In this document: piece by piece, positions 18,304 through 25,130 of the stretch
Layout: each line of letters opens with the position of its first letter
How positions within the stretch are numbered: the first letter of the stretch is position 1
From: Chara braunii
Taxonomy: Eukaryota > Streptophyta > Charophyceae > Charales > Characeae
Assembly (NCBI GenBank): GCA_003427395.1
Contig: BFEA01000324.1
Span: 611,392 to 636,521, forward strand
Length of the DNA: 25,130 bases
Direction of reading: 5' to 3'
The notes under the pieces: model-generated
The model's input: only the letters and a program-made list of their open reading frames with translations
Databases searched by the model: none
Told to the model about the DNA's origin: nothing
Program-made: the position numbers and the translations under genes

Positions 18304-18805
18304 GATCATAGACACTACATAGTACGTCATCATTGTGACTGCTTGCGTACGCTTGCATTGCGAATCAGTATGAATTAGTCCTACGTTCGCGCGGTTTTTA
18401 TACAAAGTTTCGCGCATGACGCCCATCCGATTTCCGCATCACAAAGTTATGAGATGACTACTGAAGGGACTAGGAGTGTTGTCGCGTTGTTCGATGTGTG
18501 TGTGTGCGTGTGTTTTATTTTTGTGTTTGTAAAGTGGTGTGCGTGTGGTGTGTAGGATGCGTCTTAGTCGACCGACGACGAGTCGTGCTTGGGACCCCAA
18601 CACCCCAAGATGTCGGTTCGCGTGCGGGTCCGATAGAAGCGTATTACCGCGCGTACCCCCTATGCTACAACGAACGAGAAACGCCCTCGGCTGGTCCACC
18701 TCTGCGATTGCAACTGATTAACTTTCATACTGTGGACTGGTAGCTCGGCGGGGATACGCCCACCGAAGGGAGGTGACAGTTCCCGTAAGGTGGAGGTAAG
18801 TCGTG
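18304..18805. other. Non-coding stretch with TG-rich low complexity
   Basis: A TG/TGTGCG-rich strip lies at about 18495-18555. No gene is recognised. Confidence 0.4.
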
Positions 18806-18846
18806 CCTCTCGTAAGCCCTATCCTGTCGTAGGGGCTCGCGAGAGG
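18806..18846. repeat. Two-stage hairpin
   Basis: CCTCTCG (18806-18812) pairs with CGAGAGG (18840-18846), enclosing AGCCCTA (18815-18821) with TAGGGGCT (18830-18837, one bulged G). It is a 41-nt foldback within the presumed 5' LTR. Confidence 0.85.
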
Positions 18847-18988
18847 TATGGATGGAGCACTCGGCCGAAGCGGCTTGCGGAAGCTCCATGTATATTCGCG
18901 ACAAAGGATTTAAACCAACTCCTGCGTGACGCGGCCGGGAGGGTTCCGCGCTGCCCTGGTGCGGTGTCGGACCGATGCACTCGACAGG

Positions 18989-19007
18989 TGGCGCCGTTGC
19001 CGGGGAT
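18989..19007 (+). other. Primer binding site for tRNA-Asp of an LTR retrotransposon
   Basis: TGGCGCCGTTGCCGGGGAT is complementary to the 3' end of eukaryotic tRNA-Asp, including its CCA tail, over all 19 bases. This is a well-known primer site of plant Ty3-type elements. It is preceded by CA-GG, so the 5' LTR would end at 18986. The CCA complement argues against a tRNA gene, since nuclear tRNA genes do not encode CCA. The plus-strand gag-like frames downstream agree with the orientation. The LTR start and its 3' partner were not found in the window. Confidence 0.85.
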
Positions 19008-20297
19008 AAAGGTTGCCTACCGTTGTCCCTGGTGGAACGACATCCGCGTATGGGAATGCGAGAACTAGGCAAAGTGAGAAGTTTTTGGGCTTTATGGTTA
19101 ATCGATTGAAGGTGTTGGATAGAAAGCGAGTGAGGATTGATTGTGTGAATGGGTTCTGGTTGGTGCAGTGAGGATGGCGCGAGAGGGATAAGTTTTGACT
19201 AGTATGCACTTACGTACCCTGACTAGCATGATGGCAGTTGGAGTTGAGTACCGTTTTTGACCCTGATAGTTGACTGATTCGGACGATGCTTTGCTTAATT
19301 GATATGGTTGAGGTGAAATAAGATGATGCCAATGGGACTGGGCATGTTTGGTTGAGGGAGTTAGCCTCATAAGGTACCCATAATGGCTAAGGGAAGTTAC
19401 CCGAGTGGTCAAGAGTGCAATAGGGTACTTTGGCTTTAGGGCGAGGCATAGGATGAGTAAAGGAAGCCTATTATGTTAGAAGTCATCAAGGGACTTCGAG
19501 GAGAGTTAGGCTAAGGATGTTGGAAGCCTATATGAGTATGGATCGGGATCCTTGAGACTGGGTTCTAAGCAGTTGCTCGGGTTGTATAGCCAGGGAAGCT
19601 TGAGGTCTGCCTCGCATGATATGTTTGAAATTAGGCGTATAAGGCAGTAAAGAGATGCAGTGGGCACTATGTTAAGGCCTCAATAGAAAGGACTACGGGG
19701 AGTAGTGAATTTGCATGACCCCCGTCTCCTATAAAGGAGGGTATTTGATCCTAGAGGCAGGCGGAGTAACTGTGAAGAAGCTAACACCTGGATTATTTTG
19801 CCTACTTTTGATAGGGCAATGAATTGTAATTGGTGTTTAGACCTTCGCTTGAATCTTTCCAGGTTTGGGTCATCCGCTTTGATTTATGGGTTGGGGCTAA
19901 GGACTTGAGACTATTCTTGTCTAAGGGCACTCCTCTTGAGTTATGTATTGAACTCATCCATAGACGTCAGATCTTACTTGAGCAAGCTTGTCGAACGTCT
20001 ATTTGTGTGGGGCTTTGTGCTGGATGACTATATTCCTTTGATAATTATCCTTGTTAGAAATATTTATACGGGCCATGTATCTGAAGTATGTATTTAAACT
20101 ATTTAGTCTGCAAGGATTTATATGAGTGTCTCAAAGTTCAATTATTGACTTACGATTGTCTACTAAGTCTATGTGTTTGGATTGCTCCTTAAAAGCGGTA
20201 TGGATGTTGGAACGCGACTGTCAGTTGGTAACGGAAGGCGTATGCTGGATGTTTTTTGTGATGGGCAGAACCCAGACCAGAGCAAAGGCAACTCAGG
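19008..20297 (+). other. Presumed retrotransposon leader with coding-like fragments
   Basis: About 1.3 kb between the primer site and the first long frame. Pieces around 19830-20100 read like eroded coding sequence on the plus strand but carry stops. No motif is recognised. Confidence 0.4.
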
Positions 20298-20972
20298 ATG
20301 CCTTATGCAAAGAAAGATCCTAATATGACCTTGCCCGTTAAAAAGGAAGATGGACTCGAGGTATCCTTGCCAAGGAGAGTCAAGGAAGGAGAGTATATTT
20401 TTTCCTGGTGGGGCACATTGATGGGCGTGGGAATGTTCGCTTGGATCGAGTCCGGCTGTAATGATGATGAAGATTATGCGATTGTGAGGGTAACGTTGTA
20501 CGCCTCGCCATTGTTCTGGGTCTTACACGGGATAGAGTTGACACTTGGGCATGAAAGCCTACTCGCGAAACCCTTGAGAGTAGCTGAGGCAGCCGCCGCA
20601 AAATGGGCAAGGGGCAGGGTCCAGGAAAGGGAAGAGCAGGTGGTGACCCAGGTAGAGGTCAAACACGCGAAAGAGTTTGCACTTCCCTCAGCCCCATTAC
20701 GATTTACCCTGCCAGAGGTCTTAGTAGAAGAAAGTCTTGGGGGACAGGCAAGAGTGCAAGCCGCTGCAGAAGCCGCTGTGAAGGCACGCGAATGGGGGTA
20801 TATGCGATACACGTGCGAATTGATATATGGCCTGTATCTGGATCAGGGGTTTTTGCCCGGTAGCCAAGGACTCAGGGGCGTGGCCAAGGTGGTTGATGAG
20901 TATGCAAGCTCCCATGATTCCGATGGGGAGGCTGTAGACTGGGATGAGGTCCGTGCAGCAGCTGGCCGGTAG
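20298..20972 (+). CDS. Unrecognised 224-residue ORF in a Ty3-like element
   Basis: I do not recognise this protein. Visible features: a basic N-terminus with KK pairs, a Trp-containing hydrophobic part (FSWWGTLMGVGMFAW, about residues 35-49), an acidic NDDED patch, a long Ala/Glu/Arg-rich probably helical middle (about 95-125), a second Ala-rich helix (about 158-175), a Tyr-rich stretch (YMRYTCELIYGLYL), and an acidic C-terminus. It lies 1.3 kb after the Asp primer site and about 620 bp before the gag-like ORF on the same strand, so it may be an extra or N-terminal gag ORF. There are no internal stops. ATG 20298 is the first start in frame, and whether it is used is unknown. Confidence 0.5.
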   Translation: MPYAKKDPNMTLPVKKEDGLEVSLPRRVKEGEYIFSWWGTLMGVGMFAWIESGCNDDEDYAIVRVTLYASPLFWVLHGIELTLGHESLLAKPLRVAEAAAAKWARGRVQEREEQVVTQVEVKHAKEFALPSAPLRFTLPEVLVEESLGGQARVQAAAEAAVKAREWGYMRYTCELIYGLYLDQGFLPGSQGLRGVAKVVDEYASSHDSDGEAVDWDEVRAAAGR

Positions 20973-21589
20973 AGGGTGCCCTTGTAACCTGCTGGAGTAT
21001 GTCTCTTATGGACTTGAACATATAAATGGATATGGGAGCTAGAACGGCAGGCCAATCAGTTGTGTAAACTAAGCCCCTATGTGTTAGTCGGCAAGATATA
21101 TCAGATGAGTTGCGAGGCATGTACAGATGTATTCTGGTGCGTGAAGTGTATATAATGGATCCTGAGAGGCTCCAAGTTAGCCCAGATAGGCTTTTTCCTT
21201 AGACCAGGTGTCTAAAGCCATGGGTAGGTCGGTTAGGACGTGAGGGGGAGCCTCGCCTATGATACAGGTACGGGGGTCAGTAACATTGGTAGCCTCGTTT
21301 ACTGTCTGCCTGAGATTGGCTTTGAGGGCTCTGCCTATGTGGGATGTACATTGTCTATAGAACCCTCTAGCTAAAGTTAGGGCCATATTGTATAAATGGG
21401 AAGAGGTCTGGTGTGAAACGGGTAGGAATCAAATTTTACGAGCCCTGTTTGTTTTAAGCTGCCTTGCGCCCCAAACTGATGGTCGACTGCTTGTCATGCG
21501 TGTCAGGCCGGTACCAGCATCATGGTTGAGGAGAGCAGTTTCGCCAAAATCCTATCCCGGAGGAGTATGTGCTTCAGTAAAGTGTTGCT
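20973..21589. other. Stretch between the two retroelement ORFs
   Basis: No long plus-strand frame is present. A 69-codon minus-strand frame (21386-21177) looks protein-like but is isolated. Near 21612-21668 a plus-strand frame one step off the gag frame reads MPPELRALLFQEGDWLPF and then stops, probably the N-terminal gag part cut by a frameshift. Confidence 0.45.
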
Positions 21590-22552
21590 GTGCGAGTCAG
21601 TGAGCGACTCGATGCCCCCAGAGCTCCGCGCCCTGCTGTTTCAAGAAGGGGATTGGCTGCCTTTCTAGGCGGCTATCAGGATTTCACCCTCGCGAAGATG
21701 TGGGACGAAAAGGCGATGTGGAGTATGTTGCCGCTGTTTGTCTGTGAGGAGTTGAGTGAGGAAGTGTACACCCTCATGCTAAAGTCACAAACTTGGGATG
21801 AACTGGGAACTTCTCTGAAACTGAGGTTCCCAGAAGATGGGATGGAAGACCAGCTTGGTAAGGGCCCTGAGCAGCCAACCGAGGCCGCGTCAACACAAGG
21901 GGAGTTGAGTGGTATACAGAGGCAAGTTGGGATGTTGGAAGAGAGGTTGACGCGGCTAGAAGAAGCCAGGCATGGCAAGAGGAGAGTTTATGAGGGAATA
22001 TCGAGTGGGCCGACTGCGAGAGGTGAAGCAGAGGCAAGGAAGGATCATCAGGAGTTACTCCCCCACAAGAAGACCCCGGGAAGACGAGCTTGCGCCCCGG
22101 AAAGAGATGAAGATGAGGGGGTCATTGAGATCAAGGAGGAGCCAAGATCTTGTATGGCTCTACCTGTTATTGCGCCTGAGGGGGAGTCCATTAACAGGGA
22201 GGCACCCTCGGCTGCGGGTCGGGAGAGGCAAAGGAGTGAGTGGTGGCCAGAGCACTGGGCGAGGGTGGTATGTGATTGTTGGGGAAAGATTGGTCGTACC
22301 CCTCGAGGAAGTAAAGAAGAGGGTGCGACGGAAGGAGAAGGGGAGCCTGAACCTCCCAAGTTGATAAAGGCGGAAGGCAAGGAATCGGGCCCAGGGAGGC
22401 CAAGGTACCGGAAAGAGGCAGGGCATGCGGCAGGGAGGGGCCACCCCGCAAGGATGAGGCAAGCTAGCACAGGTGGGGCCTCCGTCGACCGAGCGGTTAT
22501 TATAGAGGCCGTGGATACCGTATGGTCAAGTGGGACCAAGGCCTATATATAA
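21590..22552 (+). CDS. Gag-like ORF of a Ty3-like LTR retrotransposon (partly frameshifted)
   Basis: Putative capsid-type protein, 320 codons. Residues about 27-90 have the look of a Ty3 gag core: a G-G-Y-x-D-F-T-L-A-K-x-W start, M-W-S-M-L-P-L-F, an acidic E-E-L-S-E-E-V helix and Q-T-W-D-E-L. Then comes a heptad-like segment, QRQVGMLEERLTRLEEA (about 109-125), followed by a long charged disordered part rich in E, K, R and G. The first 20 or so residues may be out of frame: the neighbouring frame carries a more gag-like lead-in ending at 21668. No CCHC knuckle, protease or polymerase follows in the window. The assignment is by pattern and by the primer site upstream. Confidence 0.55.
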   Translation: MRVSERLDAPRAPRPAVSRRGLAAFLGGYQDFTLAKMWDEKAMWSMLPLFVCEELSEEVYTLMLKSQTWDELGTSLKLRFPEDGMEDQLGKGPEQPTEAASTQGELSGIQRQVGMLEERLTRLEEARHGKRRVYEGISSGPTARGEAEARKDHQELLPHKKTPGRRACAPERDEDEGVIEIKEEPRSCMALPVIAPEGESINREAPSAAGRERQRSEWWPEHWARVVCDCWGKIGRTPRGSKEEGATEGEGEPEPPKLIKAEGKESGPGRPRYRKEAGHAAGRGHPARMRQASTGGASVDRAVIIEAVDTVWSSGTKAYI

Positions 22553-22850
22553 TCCATATCTGCCTTGGATGCAAGGCATTTGCTTGGGCCCACAAATACG
22601 TATGATGCCGCCTAGGCCTCCCGCAGTCCAGATCCGGCCGACTCTGCCTATGGGACTGTTGCAGCCACCGACACAGCGAGTGCCACAAGGCGACACGGCC
22701 GGTGCAGAAAGCCAGAGGCGGGAAGCTGAAAGAGGCCGCGAGGATGGAGGGCGCAACAATAAAGGACGAGGTAGCGGCAGAGGAGGCACTGGAGCGCGCG
22801 ATGGACGCCAGCAGAACCACAAGGGGAATGTGGGGAAGAAAAAGGCATGA
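22530..22850 (+). pseudogene. Basic Gly/Arg-rich gag tail in a shifted frame
   Basis: The frame opens inside the end of the gag-like ORF, one base out of step. It encodes a Pro-rich part (MMPPRPPAVQIRP), then Arg/Glu-rich sequence, RGRGSGRGG-like repeats and a KKK end. This composition is usual for nucleic-acid-binding tails of retroelement Gag proteins. It is either the true continuation after a frameshift mutation or, less likely, a programmed frameshift product. Confidence 0.45.
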
Positions 22851-24318
22851 CAAGCAGCAGTTGAACGGTAGCCGGGTAGGAAAGGCGGCCAAGGGAATGC
22901 CAAAGGGAGAATAGGGTGACTGAAAGATGTAAAGAGACGATAGAGGAGGTGGGGTTAGAGAGAATATAATAGCGTGAGGGAAGGGAAGACTCTAACTCGT
23001 GAGCCGATGAGCAATCAGTCAAGGGATAGTCCTGGACCGGTTTGGGTTGGTTTACTATAATCAATTCAATCGTATATATGTGAACGTGGAAGTAGGCTAG
23101 CGCGATTGTTGGTTGCGTGGTCCCGTGCCTTGTATTTTAGCCAATAAGGATCTGACTGTATACTAAATAAGTTGGGAAGGGTGTATACAGTAAGGTATTG
23201 TGTGTGTATATGAGACCCTAAAGAGACCTTAAGGTTGGTGGGGAAAGTGTCTCCGAGGGTCTTAAGGATGGCTATGGCGCAACCAGAATGTGAGAGTGGG
23301 TCATGAGTGTAGGAAGTACGCTGTGCTAAGAGATCGTGTGAGGATGCGATCTGGGTTAAGGAGCACTGTTTTAGCTTGATCATGGTAGTTGGCTCCTTTA
23401 GGCATGTACTTTAAGGATATCACCCAAAGGTTCGAAGTAAAATGGTTGTGCTTGGGGGTTGAGTTCGCTCTTGGCCACACTACCCTGAATTATAAAGGTA
23501 TGCGTACCAATGCGCTTGTGAATAGGGTATGCATGGAGGTTTGGTAGGATTTGAGTTTGGATCCTCGTGCCTTTAGGGCCTCGAGGGTGCTGCGACGAGA
23601 TATGAGGGAAGAGTATGAGCAGCACTTTGACTCGAGGTTGTTGTAAACTTACGAACCATTGAGGCATGATAGGCCTTGGGTCATTTAAAATCTAAGTATG
23701 TCTTGAGTTATATAGCTTCTTTCGATAAGTAAGGGGTGCGATTATACCCTATGTGGGCCTACTTTAGTTTAAAAGCTTTGGCCAGGAAGGGAGGGCATCC
23801 CTTGTGTGATATTGGTGTCGATTGAAGTCGAGAGTATTCGACGTTAAGTATACGACTCAGAGTAATTCAAGATTATATGTGTTTGCCTAAGTTGGGATGT
23901 TATATCCCTGAGGGTGTCTGTGTTGGAACGTTGTCTGAGACTATTTGTTTGTATATGACGATCACAATCACTCTCACATGTGAGGATTTTATCCTGATGA
24001 ATGGTGATTTTGTATGGATTTTGTGAGAATGAATGGATGTGAACTGTCTACTCTCCAGTATACTCGTGCGATCTGCCCACGGGCGGGTGATAGGGCCGAG
24101 TATAAGGAGAGGCAGTGCAGTTCGTTGTGTGACAGAAGTGTGAGAATCCTAAGGGATTTTGCGAGTCTCTGAGACTCGAATACTTACCATGCCGGATGTT
24201 TTACGGTTGAGTTGTGGAGAGGGCCCATAAGTAGGCCTCTCAGTTTGAGTTGTTTTATGGTTGAGACCCCTTCGGATTAAGGAAGGTGGTAATGTTGTTT
24301 ATCGGAAGACTCATCTCC
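22851..24318 (+). other. Eroded or unrecognised stretch between gag and the LTR
   Basis: No protease, reverse transcriptase, RNase H or integrase motif is found, so the pol region is absent or unrecognisable. A plus-strand frame of about 23401-23646, with one TAG, reads like former coding sequence (GMYFKDITQRFEVKW start). Minus-strand frames of 89-105 codons overlap it and are treated as shadows. Confidence 0.4.
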
Positions 24319-24328
24319 AAAAGGGGGG
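24319..24328 (+). other. Polypurine tract
   Basis: AAAAGGGGGG sits directly before the TGT that begins the LTR, exactly where plus-strand DNA synthesis of LTR retrotransposons is primed. Confidence 0.75.
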
Positions 24329-24607
24329 TGTTTGTAGCGGTACCCCTATGGCCCAGCAGTGAGGCCGGACCAATTTCAGGCCGTCGGCCTGACCCTGGTC
24401 CGGTACCAGGTTGTTCCGCACCTGGACCTAGGCCGGTATATCACTTCGGCCTAGGCCCAGGGCGGAAGGTTCAGTCATTCAGTTGTTCGTTCTTTCGTGG
24501 AGCCGGACTGGACTTTCACTCAGTTGCTGCTTCTCGTGTGTGTCCATCTCATCTCTCTCTTCCTCTCTCACACCATCTCCGCACGTGTCTCCTGCACGTG
24601 CGTCACA
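24329..24607 (+). repeat. 279-bp long terminal repeat
   Basis: Begins TGT and ends ACA, with a polypurine tract on the left and a tRNA primer site one base to the right. The 5' part holds three strong foldbacks: CCGGACCA/TGGTCCGG (24365-24403) enclosing TCAGGCC-GTC-GGCCTGA (24376-24392); CCAGGT/ACCTGG (24406-24425); and CCTGG-A-CCTAGGCCG with CGGCCTAGG-C-CCAGG (24421-24461, 14 of 15 pairs). The second copy was not found in the window. Size and primer type fit a Ty1/copia-like element. Confidence 0.75.
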
Positions 24608-24608
24608 T

Positions 24609-24632
24609 TGGTATCGGAGCAGGTTTCGAACC
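24609..24632 (+). other. Primer binding site for initiator tRNA-Met
   Basis: TGGTATCGGAGCAGG followed by TTTCGAACC matches the complement of the initiator tRNA-Met 3' end (canonical TGGTATCAGAGC), with one substitution in the core. The similarity continues into the T arm with one missing base and one substitution. This marks a retroelement internal region starting here on the plus strand. Confidence 0.8.
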
Positions 24633-24840
24633 TCTGCTCCCTCCCTCCCTCCCTCTGTCGCTATCCCGCCATCACAGGTAGCTATCTCCAAGCTCGTTTT
24701 TGCAGCTGCACCTGGTCCGCCAACGCGACCAGGTACGTTCTTCATCCAAGCTGGCGCTTTTCTCCTCGGCAGACCCCACGACGACGCTACTTCAGATGCT
24801 GAGGTTATCATACTGGCTGCCCACACCGGCCTGCTGCCAC
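24633..24840. other. Retroelement leader remnant
   Basis: A CTCC microsatellite (about 24636-24655) is followed by mixed sequence. An open frame crosses it but also crosses the LTR and the primer site, so it is not called as a gene. Confidence 0.4.
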
Positions 24841-25014
24841 GTGTACCCTGGCTCGCCCGTCGCTCCTACATATTGAATGGACGGTGAAGTGTTGACAAAG
24901 TGGCCACTTCAGCGGGTAGAAGTTGGGTTGTAAGAGGTTCATCGAACCTTATCTGTGGGAGGAAGAAGAAGCCGTAACAAGGTTTCCACAGGTGAACCTG
25001 CGGAAGGACCATCG
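24841..25014 (+). pseudogene. Degenerate 3' end of an 18S rRNA gene
   Basis: Blocks match the conserved 3' end of nuclear 18S rRNA: GCCCGTCGCTCCTAC (about 24855-24869), ATTGAATGG, CGGTGAAGTG, TTCATCGAACCTTATC, GAGGAAG, CGTAACAAGGTTTCC (24973-24987) and AGGTGAACCTGCGGAAGGA (24990-25008), up to the mature end at about 25014. Between them are changes at normally invariant sites: GCCGTAAC for GTCGTAAC, CCACAGG for CCGTAGG, GACCATCG for GATCATTG. The decoding-site region is therefore altered and this is a relic rather than a working gene. It begins mid-gene, about 230 bp after the retroelement primer site. Confidence 0.88.
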
Positions 25015-25130
25015 ACATCGACACAAGGAGGGCCGACTCCCTGCCACGTCAGCGCCTCCTTCCCCCTCTGGTTCCCCTGTTTCCCCCCTCTTCCCCCCCC
25101 CCGGTTCCGCTGCCATCTTCCGATCTCCCC
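25015..25130 (+). other. ITS1-like sequence to the window edge
   Basis: Pyrimidine-rich sequence directly after the 18S end, where internal transcribed spacer 1 should begin. ITS1 is too variable to confirm. It is cut by the window end. Confidence 0.45.

Noticed and set aside
18989-19030. tRNA-Asp gene on the minus strand
   Set aside because: Only the acceptor end plus CCA is present. The T, anticodon and D arms are missing, so a primer binding site explains it better.
21177-21386. 69-codon minus-strand ORF with protein-like composition
   Set aside because: It is short and isolated, opposite in strand to the surrounding element and without a recognised family.
23066-23667. Two minus-strand ORFs (105 and 89 codons)
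   Set aside because: They overlap a plus-strand former coding frame in the same region and look like its shadows.
24286-24887. Three overlapping plus-strand ORFs of 101-134 codons across the LTR and primer site
   Set aside because: They run through non-coding LTR, primer site and rRNA-like sequence, so they are incidental open frames.

Overview
The window looks like nuclear DNA of a eukaryote, most likely of the green lineage (a land plant or charophyte alga). The evidence is a decayed L1-type LINE with a plant-style ORF1 (DUF4283-like domain plus zinc knuckle) and a C-terminal zf-RVT domain, and LTR-retrotransposon signals primed by initiator-Met and Asp tRNAs. A Chara-like alga would fit, but this is a guess. 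I see no intact host protein gene. Most of the window is transposon remains and repeat-rich, structure-rich non-coding DNA.

Layout. (1) 0.1-6.9 kb, minus strand: one decayed LINE, ORF1 then ORF2 (endonuclease, reverse transcriptase, zf-RVT), with nonsense codons, frameshifts and a damaged RT catalytic motif. (2) 7.0-11.9 kb: non-coding DNA dotted with perfect short hairpins, palindromes and a small inverted/direct repeat family. (3) 11.9-12.25 kb: a 157-bp duplication around a 38-bp Nextera mate-pair junction adapter. This is an assembly artefact, so continuity across this point is not trustworthy. (4) 12.4-15.7 kb: GC-richer non-coding DNA with a direct/inverted repeat cluster, more hairpins and a 27-nt G run. 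(5) 15.7-17.3 kb: the most striking part. An array of 11 related stem-loops has a near-constant 19-21-nt interior while the flanking arms change in sequence but stay complementary. It is followed by three tandem ~122-bp units that each fold into a hairpin. (6) 17.5-19.0 kb: more hairpins, a TATA-like box, then a primer binding site for tRNA-Asp. (7) 19.0-22.9 kb, plus strand: leader, an unrecognised ORF and a gag-like ORF of a Ty3-like element. (8) 24.3-24.6 kb: polypurine tract, a 279-bp LTR full of hairpins, and a second primer binding site (initiator Met tRNA). (9) 24.84-25.01 kb: a degenerate 3' end of an 18S rRNA gene running into ITS1-like sequence at the window edge.

The candidate for an undescribed system is the stem-loop array at 15.7-16.6 kb. 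Its loops are conserved, its arms appear compensated in sequence at two nested stem levels, and similar perfect hairpins recur across the neighbouring non-coding DNA. Whether it is a hairpin-type mobile element, a non-coding RNA locus or a DNA-structure element cannot be decided from the sequence alone.
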